Assembly (NCBI GenBank): GCA_023388495.1
Contig: JAEWGC010000011.1
Coordinates: forward strand, 124,001-188,000
Reading direction: 5' to 3'
Length of the DNA stretch: 64,000 bases
DNA from: Bacillota bacterium
GTDB taxonomy: Bacteria; Bacillota; Clostridia; Tissierellales; Tissierellaceae
Part shown: in pieces, positions 36,052-45,158 of the stretch
How the letters are laid out: each line of letters begins with the position of its first letter
How positions within the stretch are numbered: position 1 is the first letter of the stretch
The notes under the pieces: generated by a model
What the model saw: only the letters and a program-made list of their open reading frames with translations
What the model was told of the DNA's origin: nothing
Database searches by the model: none
Translations under genes and position numbers: made by a program

Positions 36052-37553
36052 AAAAGGTGTTAATAACTATATGTTTTATAATCCTTATGACTTTCTTAAC
36101 TTCATGTAGTATTAATAAATTTGAAACTAAGGACAGGATAAAGGCTCCAGAAAATAATTTGCCACCAATACAGGGTAAGTGGACCATAGAAAAAGTTATT
36201 GATAGTCCTTATAAAAAGGGAAGTGTTGGAGAGTTAGAGTCCCTAGTTGGTAAAGAAGCTTTATTTCACAAATCTGCTACAGTAGTTGGAGAGGATTATG
36301 TTATGGAACCTACTTACAAATTAAAGAATGTGCAACTTGATGATTATTTATTATATAAATATAAAATAGCTCCAGAAGAGTTGCATTTATCTCCAGACAA
36401 AGCTCAAATAATAACCATACTTAGCAATAACCAATACTTTTACGAATTTATTAAATATAGTGATGATGAGATGATTGCTTTTGTTGAGGATAGATTTTAT
36501 TTTTTTAAAAAGAACGTTGATAAGATAAGTAAGGAAGAAATTGACAGATATATAAATATTGAAGAAAATATCATGAGAATTTCAAATATTGAGGAAGTAG
36601 ATACATTACGTTCTGGAATTCTTCTAGGAATCAAATCCCATGTATATGATGAAATAAATGAAGTAGATAGTTGGAAATATAAAACACTTTGGATTAGGAC
36701 TAATAATCGTACCATAGCATCAATATATGAAATGGAGGGGCTATTAGTACCAAGGAAAAAGGGGTTTTGGTTAGTAGATGTAACTAGAGAAGAAATAAAT
36801 GACTCCAAAAATGATAAGATTAAAGCAATTCAGAAGGGTAAATTTAAGGAAGAATTAATTGAAGATTCGGCTTCGTTTTTTATAGCGTCTTCTATAGAGC
36901 CTAGAGCGAAAATTCTATATCCATCAATACTTAAAAATATTTTATATATAGGTAATGACTATGTCTCTACTGAAGCAATAGACTTATCTAACAATAAAAG
37001 AAGATTACAAGTTTATCCAATTGACTATTTAGAGGAAGAAAAGGCTATTAAGGTTTCCGATATAATTGGTGAAGAGGGATTAAGAATATTTAAGGAAAGT
37101 GCTCAAAGTATAATTAAAACTAACTCCAATATATTGTTAGATGAAGAAAGCTTTGGTCTAGCAAGGCGAAATGGATATTGGATTATGAAGGGGCGAATAA
37201 ATTATGAAAGTAATGATGAAGAACTCTATAGAGATTATAATATAAAGACAATTCCTCCAAAGGAATTAGTAAATTATGATGAATTAACTATACCCTGGAA
37301 TGTTATAAAATCTAAAGTACCTGAAGCAATAGATGCTTATGCTTCACCTAATGAAGATATAATAATTATTATAACTAGAAATAACTTATTAGTATATTCA
37401 ATTAATAATCATGAAATATCTCAAAAGGAATTAGGAAGGATCAAAATTGAAAATTCAGAAACTATTGTTATGGCAGAATGGGCTACAGGCAGGTATACCA
37501 TGTTGTGGGAAGAAGAGTTCCTAAAGAATGAAACAAAAACAGTGAAATACTAA
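36048..37553 (+). CDS. Lipoprotein of unknown function in the two-component operon
   Basis: Signal peptide ending in lipobox LTSC, with C20 lipidated. The 501-residue mature protein has no domain I recognise; it is Lys/Glu/Asn-rich with many beta-type blocks. Its start overlaps the kinase stop (ATGA), which strongly links it to the sensor. By analogy with accessory lipoproteins of other envelope sensors, it may modulate the kinase; that is an inference from position only. Confidence 0.65.
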   Translation: MKKVLITICFIILMTFLTSCSINKFETKDRIKAPENNLPPIQGKWTIEKVIDSPYKKGSVGELESLVGKEALFHKSATVVGEDYVMEPTYKLKNVQLDDYLLYKYKIAPEELHLSPDKAQIITILSNNQYFYEFIKYSDDEMIAFVEDRFYFFKKNVDKISKEEIDRYINIEENIMRISNIEEVDTLRSGILLGIKSHVYDEINEVDSWKYKTLWIRTNNRTIASIYEMEGLLVPRKKGFWLVDVTREEINDSKNDKIKAIQKGKFKEELIEDSASFFIASSIEPRAKILYPSILKNILYIGNDYVSTEAIDLSNNKRRLQVYPIDYLEEEKAIKVSDIIGEEGLRIFKESAQSIIKTNSNILLDEESFGLARRNGYWIMKGRINYESNDEELYRDYNIKTIPPKELVNYDELTIPWNVIKSKVPEAIDAYASPNEDIIIIITRNNLLVYSINNHEISQKELGRIKIENSETIVMAEWATGRYTMLWEEEFLKNETKTVKY

Positions 37554-37574
37554 TACAGGAATGAGGGAAGTGTT

Positions 37575-37871
37575 ATGGGAGAGCTAATAGTTCATTTAGA
37601 ATTTGCAAAGATATTAGTAGCATTTGCACTTGGGGCAATAGTTATTACTGTTATAGCTTATCTTATTTTTAGGCAAAATAGAGTTATAAAATATATTCCA
37701 GGACTTATCATGATATTAATTGGAACATATAACCTATTTTACCTAGGAAGGGATTCTTCAACCTTAGAAGGGGTTAATAGACTATTAATAGTAACAACTA
37801 CCATGATTTCAGGGTTTATTGGACTATCAACTGGACTTATAATTGGAATATTTATAAAAGGAAGAGTATAA
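37575..37871 (+). CDS. Small three-helix membrane protein
   Basis: 98 residues with hydrophobic helices at about 9-30, 40-55 and 70-95 and no motif I recognise. It begins 21 bases after the lipoprotein and appears to close the operon. GGGAAGTG precedes ATG 37575. It ends one base from the opposing glpP gene, without a terminator between, so the two transcripts must overlap. Confidence 0.6.
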   Translation: MGELIVHLEFAKILVAFALGAIVITVIAYLIFRQNRVIKYIPGLIMILIGTYNLFYLGRDSSTLEGVNRLLIVTTTMISGFIGLSTGLIIGIFIKGRV

Positions 37872-37872
37872 A

Positions 37873-38436
37873 TTAAATATACCAAACATCCTTGGAAGAT
37901 GTAGATATAGCTATAGCTCCGGAATCTAGGCTAGAATTTAAATCATGTTTATCCGTAATCAAACCACTGGCGATTACGGATAATTTTGTTTCTTTAATAA
38001 CCTTTTCTATTATTTTTGGCATTATACCTGGCAGTATCTCAATTGCATTTGGTCGTGTTTTTCTAATAGATGATATGGCATTTTCTAAAGCATAAGAATC
38101 GGGTATAAATAATCTTTGAATAGTGAATACCCCCATATCTTTACTTAGTCTCACTAGATTATTTTTTTCTGTTATTATTCCATCAGGTGATATATTTTTA
38201 ATTATATACTCTAAGCCCCAAGTATCTTTAGAAAAACCATCTATAGACTCTATATGTATATATAGACCTTTATTCTTTGACCTTATTCGATGAGATATTT
38301 CTTTTAAATTAAATATATTTCCTGTTAGAAGAAATATTATTTCACAAGGAGAAGCTAGAGCATCGTCTAATTTGTCTAAATCTTGAACTGCTGCAATTAT
38401 AGGGTTTTCTGCTACTCTATCAAAAAAGTGAACCAT
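37873..38436 (-). CDS. glpP: Glycerol-3-phosphate-responsive antiterminator GlpP
   Basis: 187 residues matching GlpP: HFFDRVAENPIIAAVQD at the start, the FLLTGNIFNLKEI block, the HIESIDGFSKD block and the C-terminal SGLITDKHDLNSSLDSGAIAISTSS-type ending. In Bacillus it binds glycerol 3-phosphate and prevents termination in the leaders of glp operons. Here no glpF, glpK or glpD gene is in the window, so it acts in trans on another locus. AGGTGA precedes ATG 38436. Its 3' end abuts the opposing membrane gene. Confidence 0.88.
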   Translation of the reverse strand: MVHFFDRVAENPIIAAVQDLDKLDDALASPCEIIFLLTGNIFNLKEISHRIRSKNKGLYIHIESIDGFSKDTWGLEYIIKNISPDGIITEKNNLVRLSKDMGVFTIQRLFIPDSYALENAISSIRKTRPNAIEILPGIMPKIIEKVIKETKLSVIASGLITDKHDLNSSLDSGAIAISTSSKDVWYI

Positions 38437-38473
38437 TATATCACCTCAAAGTTTATTATTAGATTCCATTAGT

Positions 38474-38719
38474 TTAGCTATGATTTTCAATAAGTTTAAT
38501 TTTTTGATGTCTAGAAAGCTGTTTTATTGCATATTCTCTTTTTTGTGCATCTATTTTATTACTAAATTCTTCAAAATATACTAACTGTACAGGTAGTCTA
38601 GCCCTAGTATATTTTGAAGCCTTGCCTAAATTATGAAGATGGATTCTTTTATCTAAATTTATGGTCCAGCCTGTATAAAGAGTATTATCCTTACACTGTA
38701 GTATATATACATAACACAA
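38474..38719 (-). CDS. GIY-YIG domain protein (YhbQ/UPF0213-like)
   Basis: 81 residues with CYVYILQC, YTGWT, and a C-terminal helix ending KREYAIKQL, the small GIY-YIG nuclease-like fold. Start: TTG 38719 lies seven bases after AGG; a GTG at 38728 has no site of its own and overlaps recX. The family function in bacteria is uncertain, with DNA repair proposed. Ten bases separate it from recX and 37 from glpP, so all three are likely one operon. Confidence 0.8.
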   Translation of the reverse strand: MCYVYILQCKDNTLYTGWTINLDKRIHLHNLGKASKYTRARLPVQLVYFEEFSNKIDAQKREYAIKQLSRHQKIKLIENHS

Positions 38720-38728
38720 AGTAATCAC

Positions 38729-39346
38729 CTAGTCTTTTAAAATTTCTTTAAGAACTTTAGATATAATATCATAGGAATACCCCTTTCGGCCAAGAAATCC
38801 TGTAAGTTTTCTATAAATACTATTTTTATCATCATTTTTGTAAGAATTTAGTTTCTTTAGAGCTAATTCCATTGCTGCATCATACTGATCGTCACTATCA
38901 ACAATGAGAGATTCATCTATTATATCTTTTGATATTCCCTTTAACATTAACTCATATTTTATTCTTTGAGGACCAAGTTTATTTAAGTTTATCTTATCCC
39001 TAATAAAAGATTCAGCAAAAGTTTTATCATTTAAATAACCATTTTCCCTACAATAATCCATTGCATTTTCAATATAAGATTCTTCAAAACCTTTACGTTT
39101 AAGAGAATTGTATATTTCCTTCTCTGACCTTTGTCTATATGATAATAGGTTAAGGGTATAGTTTAGAGCCTTACTTTTTTCCTCAGCCATGAGAATATCT
39201 TCAATAAATGTATCATCTACTTCCATGCCAACTTCTAGTTTATATTTAAATCTCAACTCTTCATCTATACCTATGGAAAAAACATTATCTACATAAACAT
39301 TAACCCTATTTTTATTTTTCTGTGGTTCAATACTAGTGATTTTCAT
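38729..39346 (-). CDS. recX: RecX regulatory protein
   Basis: 205 residues arranged in three repeats of the RecX helical bundle: YRQRSEKEIYNSLKRKGF, ENGYLNDKTFAESFIRDK and KGYSYDIISKVLKEIL. RecX binds RecA filaments and blunts RecA activity. recA is not in the window. ATG 39346 follows AAGGAG. It leads a minus-strand operon with the GIY-YIG protein and GlpP. Confidence 0.92.
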   Translation of the reverse strand: MKITSIEPQKNKNRVNVYVDNVFSIGIDEELRFKYKLEVGMEVDDTFIEDILMAEEKSKALNYTLNLLSYRQRSEKEIYNSLKRKGFEESYIENAMDYCRENGYLNDKTFAESFIRDKINLNKLGPQRIKYELMLKGISKDIIDESLIVDSDDQYDAAMELALKKLNSYKNDDKNSIYRKLTGFLGRKGYSYDIISKVLKEILKD

Positions 39347-39394
39347 AATAACTCCTTTTTTTAAAAATAATATTTCATAAACATATGTAGTAGT

Positions 39395-39422
39395 AAAAAG
39401 TCTTGGCGTACCAAGACTTTTT
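39395..39422 (-). terminator. Symmetric terminator between PspC gene and recX
   Basis: AAAAAGTCTTGG/CCAAGACTTTTT stem (39395-39406 with 39411-39422). The right arm overlaps the PspC-gene stop codon; T runs face both ways. Confidence 0.8.
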
Positions 39423-39823
39423 TATTTATCTTTTTGATTAACTAATATATATATACCCAATAATATTAATAAAACTGGCCAGAATTTCCATAGTCTAGAT
39501 AACCTTAAGGTAAACCAAGGAAACAATAATTTAGTTAAAAGAAAACCACCCCATATAATTAGTCCTAGACCTAAAAATAAAGGAGTATTATTGCGAATTT
39601 TTGCGTTATGATTATTATAATCATCACTATAAAATATTCCATCATCTTCAGGTATAACAAACATACATATTAGATAGACTATAACTATGGTTCCAGAATA
39701 TGGTAATCCAAGCAAGACTAAGGCAATACGCACTACAGTAGGATCAATATTAAAATATTCTCCTATACCACCACAAATACCAGCTAAAACCCTATTAGTT
39801 TTAGAACGTTGTAATTTATTCAA
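39422..39823 (-). CDS. PspC-domain membrane protein
   Basis: 133 residues with the PspC signature near the start (RVLAGICGGIGEYFNID), membrane helices at about 32-55, 84-102 and 112-128. The family is linked to membrane-stress (phage-shock or LiaR-type) responses. The start is TTG 39823 preceded by GGGGGTG. It diverges from the FHA gene, and the region between contains an A/T-rich promoter area. Confidence 0.88.
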   Translation of the reverse strand: MNKLQRSKTNRVLAGICGGIGEYFNIDPTVVRIALVLLGLPYSGTIVIVYLICMFVIPEDDGIFYSDDYNNHNAKIRNNTPLFLGLGLIIWGGFLLTKLLFPWFTLRLSRLWKFWPVLLILLGIYILVNQKDK

Positions 39824-39944
39824 ATTAACACCCCCATTTATATTGCTTTTACAATATCTTATCAGATTTTTACCTTTGTTTAAATAGTAGTTATAAAATT
39901 ATTAGAAAATTATTAGATATTTAAAAAGTATAGGTTTAAAATAA

Positions 39945-39973
39945 TTCACAATGGACTAAGTTTGTGATAACAT
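39945..39973 (+). promoter_or_regulatory. Likely promoter of the FHA-SEDS-PBP operon
   Basis: TTCACA (39945-39950), 17-bp spacer, extended TGATAACAT with -10 TAACAT (39968-39973). A moderate match. Confidence 0.4.
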
Positions 39974-40005
39974 AAGTAAATAAGGAGAAGTTTGGAGGGA
40001 TAGTT

Positions 40006-40434
40006 ATGTATAATATATTAGCTATATTATTTAAGTATATATTTATTGTAATTATATATTTATTCATCTTTAGTATAATTAGACTTATTTATTTAGACAT
40101 AAGAGGTATGGAAGGAATAGCTGCTGATGATAGGATATATCTAAAACTTATTAATAGAAAAGATTCTCTACCTTTTAAGATAAAGGAGTATTACTCTATT
40201 GATGACTCTATTACATTAGGAAGACATGGAGATAATAGTATTGTAGTAAAGGATCCATTTGTTTCCAAAAGACATTTTCAGATAGTGAGGGATGAGGGTG
40301 ATTATTATCTAGAAGATTTAAATAGTGCCAATGGCACATATTTAAATGGGGACAAGATATTTGATGTAGTAAAATTAAATGATGGAGATATTATTAGGAT
40401 TGGACAGATAGAATTCTTATTTGTAAATAGATGA
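40006..40434 (+). CDS. Membrane-anchored FHA-domain protein
   Basis: 142 residues: a membrane helix (about 8-28), then an FHA domain with LGRHGDNSIVV, DPFVSKRHFQI and LNSANGTYLNG, the phosphothreonine-binding core. It lies directly upstream of SEDS and penicillin-binding genes, a cluster like the actinobacterial FHA-rodA-pbpA locus in which FHA proteins read out PknB-type kinase signalling. No such kinase is in this window. ATG 40006 follows TTGGAGGG. Confidence 0.88.
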   Translation: MYNILAILFKYIFIVIIYLFIFSIIRLIYLDIRGMEGIAADDRIYLKLINRKDSLPFKIKEYYSIDDSITLGRHGDNSIVVKDPFVSKRHFQIVRDEGDYYLEDLNSANGTYLNGDKIFDVVKLNDGDIIRIGQIEFLFVNR

Positions 40435-40446
40435 TAGGAGAATATT

Positions 40447-41694
40447 ATGTTTAAAAAGGCAATTAGGGGTAAGTCCCCAAGAAATTTATTATTTATATTT
40501 GAAATCCTAGCTTTATTTTTATTATTTGTATATCAAGGACAAATGATTGATAGGTTAACCCTAGGTACTGGTATAGGATTAGTATTAATAATATATTTGT
40601 CAAATTATATATTGACTAAAGTTTCGTCAGGTGACAATTATATTTTTTTAATAGTAACTATGCTAATATCCATAGGAATTATTATGATATATAGAATTGA
40701 TGAACAGCTAGGTATTAAACAGTTAATATGGCTGTCGGCAGGTATATTTATTTTCTTTTCAACCTATTTTGTTTTAAAATATATTAGGGGCTGGAAGAAT
40801 TGGATATATCTTTATACTGGAGGATCTTATATTCTTTTTTTGATGACGTTTATATTTGGAAGTAGAAAAAAAGGGGCTATAAACTGGGTAAAGTTAGGAA
40901 GTATTGCTTTTCAGCCAGCTGAAATTACTAAACTATTACTTATTTTTATATTAGCAGCCTATTATTCTAATATATCAAAATGGAAGGAAAAGAAATACTC
41001 ATCCTATTATGTGATGGGAGTTATATATTCATTTATTATTCTGTTATTTCTACAAAGAGATTTAGGTACAGCATTGGTTTTCTATGCCATATTTATAGCA
41101 ATACAGTTTATTTATGAAGAAGATAGAAAGTTAATCTTTTATAATATTGGACTTTTTGCCATGGGAGGTATGCTGGGATATACATTATTTGATCATGTTA
41201 AAATAAGATTTCAAGCATGGTTAAATCCCTGGAAGTATATAGAAAGACAGGGATATCAAATAACCCAATCTTTATTTGCCATTGCTGAAGGAGGATTTTT
41301 TGGTAGGGGGTTAGGACTAGGACATCCAGACTTTATTCCAGTAGTATATACAGACTTTATCTTTTCTGCTATTTGTGAGGAAATGGGTATTTTCACAGGT
41401 ATAGGTATAATAATGTTGTTTATGATTTTAGTATATAGGGGTTTTAAGATTGCAATATCTCAGGAAAATCAATTCTATAAAATTCTTGCTTTAGGAATTA
41501 GTATATTATTTGGAATTCAATCATTTATTATCTTAGGCGGTGTTCTCAAGATGATACCTTTAACGGGATTAACTTTACCATTTGTTAGTTACGGAGGTAG
41601 TTCCATCTTATCAAGTTTTATAGCCCTTGGAATTCTACAAGTATGCTCCGAAGAAATAGAAATCAAGGAGGTTAATGATGGACAAGGAGAATAA
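40447..41694 (+). CDS. SEDS-family peptidoglycan glycosyltransferase (FtsW/RodA/SpoVE type)
   Basis: 415 residues, about ten membrane helices. Signature blocks: KKGAINWVKLG, FQPAEITKL, QRDLGTALV, and the catalytic region TLPFVSYGGSS near the end. These enzymes polymerise lipid II during cell elongation, division or sporulation. The accompanying penicillin-binding protein overlaps its end by 17 bases, so they form a pair. Which process it serves cannot be decided from sequence alone. Confidence 0.9.
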   Translation: MFKKAIRGKSPRNLLFIFEILALFLLFVYQGQMIDRLTLGTGIGLVLIIYLSNYILTKVSSGDNYIFLIVTMLISIGIIMIYRIDEQLGIKQLIWLSAGIFIFFSTYFVLKYIRGWKNWIYLYTGGSYILFLMTFIFGSRKKGAINWVKLGSIAFQPAEITKLLLIFILAAYYSNISKWKEKKYSSYYVMGVIYSFIILLFLQRDLGTALVFYAIFIAIQFIYEEDRKLIFYNIGLFAMGGMLGYTLFDHVKIRFQAWLNPWKYIERQGYQITQSLFAIAEGGFFGRGLGLGHPDFIPVVYTDFIFSAICEEMGIFTGIGIIMLFMILVYRGFKIAISQENQFYKILALGISILFGIQSFIILGGVLKMIPLTGLTLPFVSYGGSSILSSFIALGILQVCSEEIEIKEVNDGQGE

Positions 41695-43084
41695 AAGAAT
41701 AATAGTTGTTTTAGTAGGTTTTTGCTTATTATTCATATCTTTAATAGTATATATTAGCTATTTTCAAGTTTTTAGGGCGGAGGCAATAAAAAACAATAGC
41801 TATAATAAGAGACTATGGATTAACGAAGAATCAATATTAAGGGGGGCCATATTAGATAGAAATGGCAAAACCTTAGCATATAGTGAGAAAAAAGATGATG
41901 TATATAGAAGATATTATTCATATGGTAGATTATATAGCCATGTAATAGGTTATAGCTATAGAGAATATGGTAAAGCTGGTCTAGAGCTTCAATATAATAA
42001 TACTTTACTAAATATAAATGAAAATGCTGCAATAAATGAAATAAAGAATATTGTAGCACCGACAACTGAAGGAAATTCCATTAAGCTGACTATAGACCAT
42101 GAACTTCAAGTCAAAGCTAGATCATTGTTAAAGGGAAAGAAAGGATCGATTGTTGCAATGAACCCTATTACTGGAGAAATATATGCAATGGTTAGTCTTC
42201 CAGATTTCGATGTTTCAAATTTAAAGGAAGATTGGAAGGAGATAACAGAAAACCCAGACAGCCCTCTTATCAATAGAGCTACTCAAGGTTTATATGCTCC
42301 AGGATCAACATTTAAGGTTATAACCACTATAGCTGCTTTAGATACAACAGTATTAGATAAATCATATGATTGTGTGGGTAGTACAAATATTAATGGGTAT
42401 AATTTCAAAGACTATCAGGGAAAAGCCCATGGAAATATTGATTTAAAACAAGCATTGGTTAAATCATGTAACACTTATTTTACGGAAAAGTCAATCCAAA
42501 TAGGAAAAGAAAAAATAGGAAATGTTGCAGAAAAATTTATGATAAATAACAATATACCTTTTGATCTGCCAGTTAAAAATTCTCAATTTCCATTTAAGGA
42601 GAATTTAGGTAAAACAGATATTGCTGCTGCAGCAATAGGTCAGGGGAAGGTATTGGTTACACCACTTAATATGGCTTTGGTGGCCTCTGGTATTGCAAAT
42701 GGGGGAAAGATAGTTGAACCTATTCTTGTTAAGGAGATCATATCTAAAAATGATAAAGTACTAAAAAGAAATACTACTGAAATTTTATCTCAAGGTACAG
42801 ATCCTATTACAGCAAATGAAGTTAAGGATATGATGGTAGAGGTAATAAAGTCTGGTACAGGAACAAATGCAAGAATAAGAAATGTAAAGGTGGCAGGGAA
42901 AACTGGAACAGCTGAAAATCCTTCAGGAAAATCTCATGCATGGTTTATTGGCTTTGCACCAGCAGATGAGCCGAAGGTAGCAGTTGCAGTAATATTAGAA
43001 GAAGAGGGGTCAACTGGAGGTAAATCTGCAGCGCCTATAGCGAGGGATATTATGCTTTATGTAATAAATAATATCAATGAATAA
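41678..43084 (+). CDS. Class B penicillin-binding transpeptidase (PbpA-like)
   Basis: 468 residues: one membrane helix (about 8-28), a short N-terminal region, then a transpeptidase domain with catalytic STFK (S210, K213), SCN (S263-N265) and KTGT (408-411). It has no PASTA domains and a smaller N-terminal domain than PBP2 enzymes, as in actinobacterial PbpA. The start is ATG 41678, six bases after AAGGAGG; ATG 41675 is closer but less well spaced. It cross-links peptidoglycan with the SEDS partner. Confidence 0.92.
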   Translation: MDKENKRIIVVLVGFCLLFISLIVYISYFQVFRAEAIKNNSYNKRLWINEESILRGAILDRNGKTLAYSEKKDDVYRRYYSYGRLYSHVIGYSYREYGKAGLELQYNNTLLNINENAAINEIKNIVAPTTEGNSIKLTIDHELQVKARSLLKGKKGSIVAMNPITGEIYAMVSLPDFDVSNLKEDWKEITENPDSPLINRATQGLYAPGSTFKVITTIAALDTTVLDKSYDCVGSTNINGYNFKDYQGKAHGNIDLKQALVKSCNTYFTEKSIQIGKEKIGNVAEKFMINNNIPFDLPVKNSQFPFKENLGKTDIAAAAIGQGKVLVTPLNMALVASGIANGGKIVEPILVKEIISKNDKVLKRNTTEILSQGTDPITANEVKDMMVEVIKSGTGTNARIRNVKVAGKTGTAENPSGKSHAWFIGFAPADEPKVAVAVILEEEGSTGGKSAAPIARDIMLYVINNINE

Positions 43085-43098
43085 GGGGAGGTAGAAAA

Positions 43099-44901
43099 AT
43101 GGCAGGTAAAAATGAAATACTTGAGAGAAAAGATATTCCGCAGGAGAAAAAATGGGATTTAGAATCTATGTTTGTTGATTTTGGTGCATGGGAAAGAGCA
43201 TACAACGATGCTAAAGAAATGGCTAAAAGCTTTGAATCCTATAGGGGTAAAGTAGTTTCTAGTAGTGAAAATCTTTACAATACCCTAAATGACATGGGAG
43301 AGTTATATAGGATAACAGAGCATCTATATTCTTATGCACATATGAAATTAGATGAGGATACTAGGGAAGGAAATTCTCAAGCTTTGTCAGACAAGGGATT
43401 AGGATTATATGTAGAGGTAGGGGAAAAAACTTCCTATGTAGTACCAGAAATATTAACATTAGATTTAGCCACATTAGAAAAATACTATGAAGAGAAGCCA
43501 GAATTAAAGCTGTACAAAAAACATATTGACAATATCATGAGACAAAAGGACCATGTATTATCAGCTAGAGAAGAATCTATATTGGCACAAATGGGAGAAG
43601 TAGCTAATTCACCACAGAAGATATTCTCTATGTTAAATAATGCAGATTTAAAATTCCCTACGATAATAGGTGAAGATGGAAGAGAAGTAGAAGTTACCCA
43701 CGGAAATTTTATTCCTCTTATGGAATCAAAGGATAGAGATGTAAGAAAGAGAGCTTTTGAAGCTTTATATGGAACTTATAAAGGATTTAAAAATACTTTT
43801 GCAGCTTCATTAAATGGTGACTTGAAAAAGAATATATTTAATGCTACAGTAAGAAATTATAAATCAAGTAGAGAAGCATCCTTGGACCAAAACAATATAT
43901 CCTTATCCGTATATGACAATCTAATTAACTCTATTCATAACAATTTAGATAGTATGTATAAATATATGGAAATTAGAAAGAGAGCCTTAGGAGTAGAAGA
44001 ACTTCATATGTATGATTTATATACTCCAATAGTTAAAGATGTAGATTTTAAGATACCATATGAAGAGGGAGTAGAATTAGTTAAAAAGGCTTTGGTTCCA
44101 CTTGGCAAAGAATATATGCAGGTGGTTGAAGAAGGATTTAACTCCAGATGGATAGATATATATGAAAACAGAGGAAAGAGATCTGGTGCATATTCAAGTG
44201 GCTCCTATGATTCTAAGCCGTTTATATTATTAAACTATCATGATACATTAGACAATGTATTCACAGTAGCTCATGAACTAGGACATTCAATCCATAGCTA
44301 TTTCACAAGGAAGACCCAACCTTATGTTTATGGAGATTATTCTATATTTGTAGCTGAAGTTGCATCCACTGCAAATGAAGCTTTACTTATGGATTATATG
44401 CTAAAAAATGTTAAAGATAAAAATGAAAAATTATATTTATTAAATCATTATCTAGAAAGTTTTAGAACCACAGTATTTAGACAAACCATGTTTGCAGAAT
44501 TTGAAAAGACAATAAATGAATATCTAGAAAATGGTGGAGCCTTAACTGCAGACTATTTATGTGAAACCTATAAGAAAATCAATGAATTATATTACGGACC
44601 AAATGTAGTAGTAGATGATGAAATAGCAATGGAATGGGCAAGAATACCTCATTTCTATTACAACTACTATGTATTCCAATATGCAACAGGCTACTCAGCA
44701 GCAGTGGCACTATCTGAAAAGATTCTAGAAGAAGGAACACCTGCAGTAGATAGATATATAAACTTCCTAAAGAGTGGAAGCTCAGACTATCCATTAAACG
44801 TATTAAAGGCAGCAGGAGTGGATATGACTACAGAAGAACCAGTAAATAATGCAATGAAGTTATTTAGCAAGCTAGTAGAAGAGATGGATAAGTTGATATA
44901 G
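43099..44901 (+). CDS. pepF: Oligoendopeptidase F
   Basis: The 600-residue M3 metallopeptidase has the zinc motif HELGHS (HExxH) within FTVAHELGHSIHSYF, with a downstream glutamate ligand in EVASTANEAL. PepF cleaves medium-length peptides in the cytoplasm. Length is normal. It follows the penicillin-binding gene by 14 bases and may share its transcript, though the roles differ. AGGGGAGG precedes ATG 43099. Confidence 0.95.
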   Translation: MAGKNEILERKDIPQEKKWDLESMFVDFGAWERAYNDAKEMAKSFESYRGKVVSSSENLYNTLNDMGELYRITEHLYSYAHMKLDEDTREGNSQALSDKGLGLYVEVGEKTSYVVPEILTLDLATLEKYYEEKPELKLYKKHIDNIMRQKDHVLSAREESILAQMGEVANSPQKIFSMLNNADLKFPTIIGEDGREVEVTHGNFIPLMESKDRDVRKRAFEALYGTYKGFKNTFAASLNGDLKKNIFNATVRNYKSSREASLDQNNISLSVYDNLINSIHNNLDSMYKYMEIRKRALGVEELHMYDLYTPIVKDVDFKIPYEEGVELVKKALVPLGKEYMQVVEEGFNSRWIDIYENRGKRSGAYSSGSYDSKPFILLNYHDTLDNVFTVAHELGHSIHSYFTRKTQPYVYGDYSIFVAEVASTANEALLMDYMLKNVKDKNEKLYLLNHYLESFRTTVFRQTMFAEFEKTINEYLENGGALTADYLCETYKKINELYYGPNVVVDDEIAMEWARIPHFYYNYYVFQYATGYSAAVALSEKILEEGTPAVDRYINFLKSGSSDYPLNVLKAAGVDMTTEEPVNNAMKLFSKLVEEMDKLI

Positions 44902-44925
44902 TTTTAGTTCAAAGGGGTGAAAATA

Positions 44926-45114
44926 ATGTTGGAGATAAGGGCTTTGCCTAGTTTGGGTTCATTAATAATGAGCTATATTAGTGGATTAATTTTAATAGCT
45001 ATTATAGCCTTAGGTATATATATGGCTATGAAGGTCCTTTCTGTAACAAAAGACATTAAAGATATGAAAAGGGATATGAAGAGAATAGTTGAATTATTAG
45101 ATAATAAGGATTAG
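44926..45114 (+). CDS. Small single-helix membrane protein
   Basis: 62 residues: a hydrophobic helix (about 12-40) followed by a charged tail (KDIKDMKRDMKR). ATG 44926 follows AAAGGGGTG by eight bases; the GTG at 44917 is inside the site and rejected. No family is recognised. It ends in a strong bidirectional terminator. Confidence 0.6.
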   Translation: MLEIRALPSLGSLIMSYISGLILIAIIALGIYMAMKVLSVTKDIKDMKRDMKRIVELLDNKD

Positions 45115-45117
45115 GTA

Positions 45118-45158
45118 AAATTACCCTATTATAGCTACTATAATAGGGTAATTTATTA
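45118..45158 (+). terminator. Bidirectional 17-bp hairpin terminator
   Basis: Perfect inverted repeat (45118-45134 with 45138-45154) separated by three bases, between convergent genes; tails are AT-rich in both directions. Confidence 0.8.
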
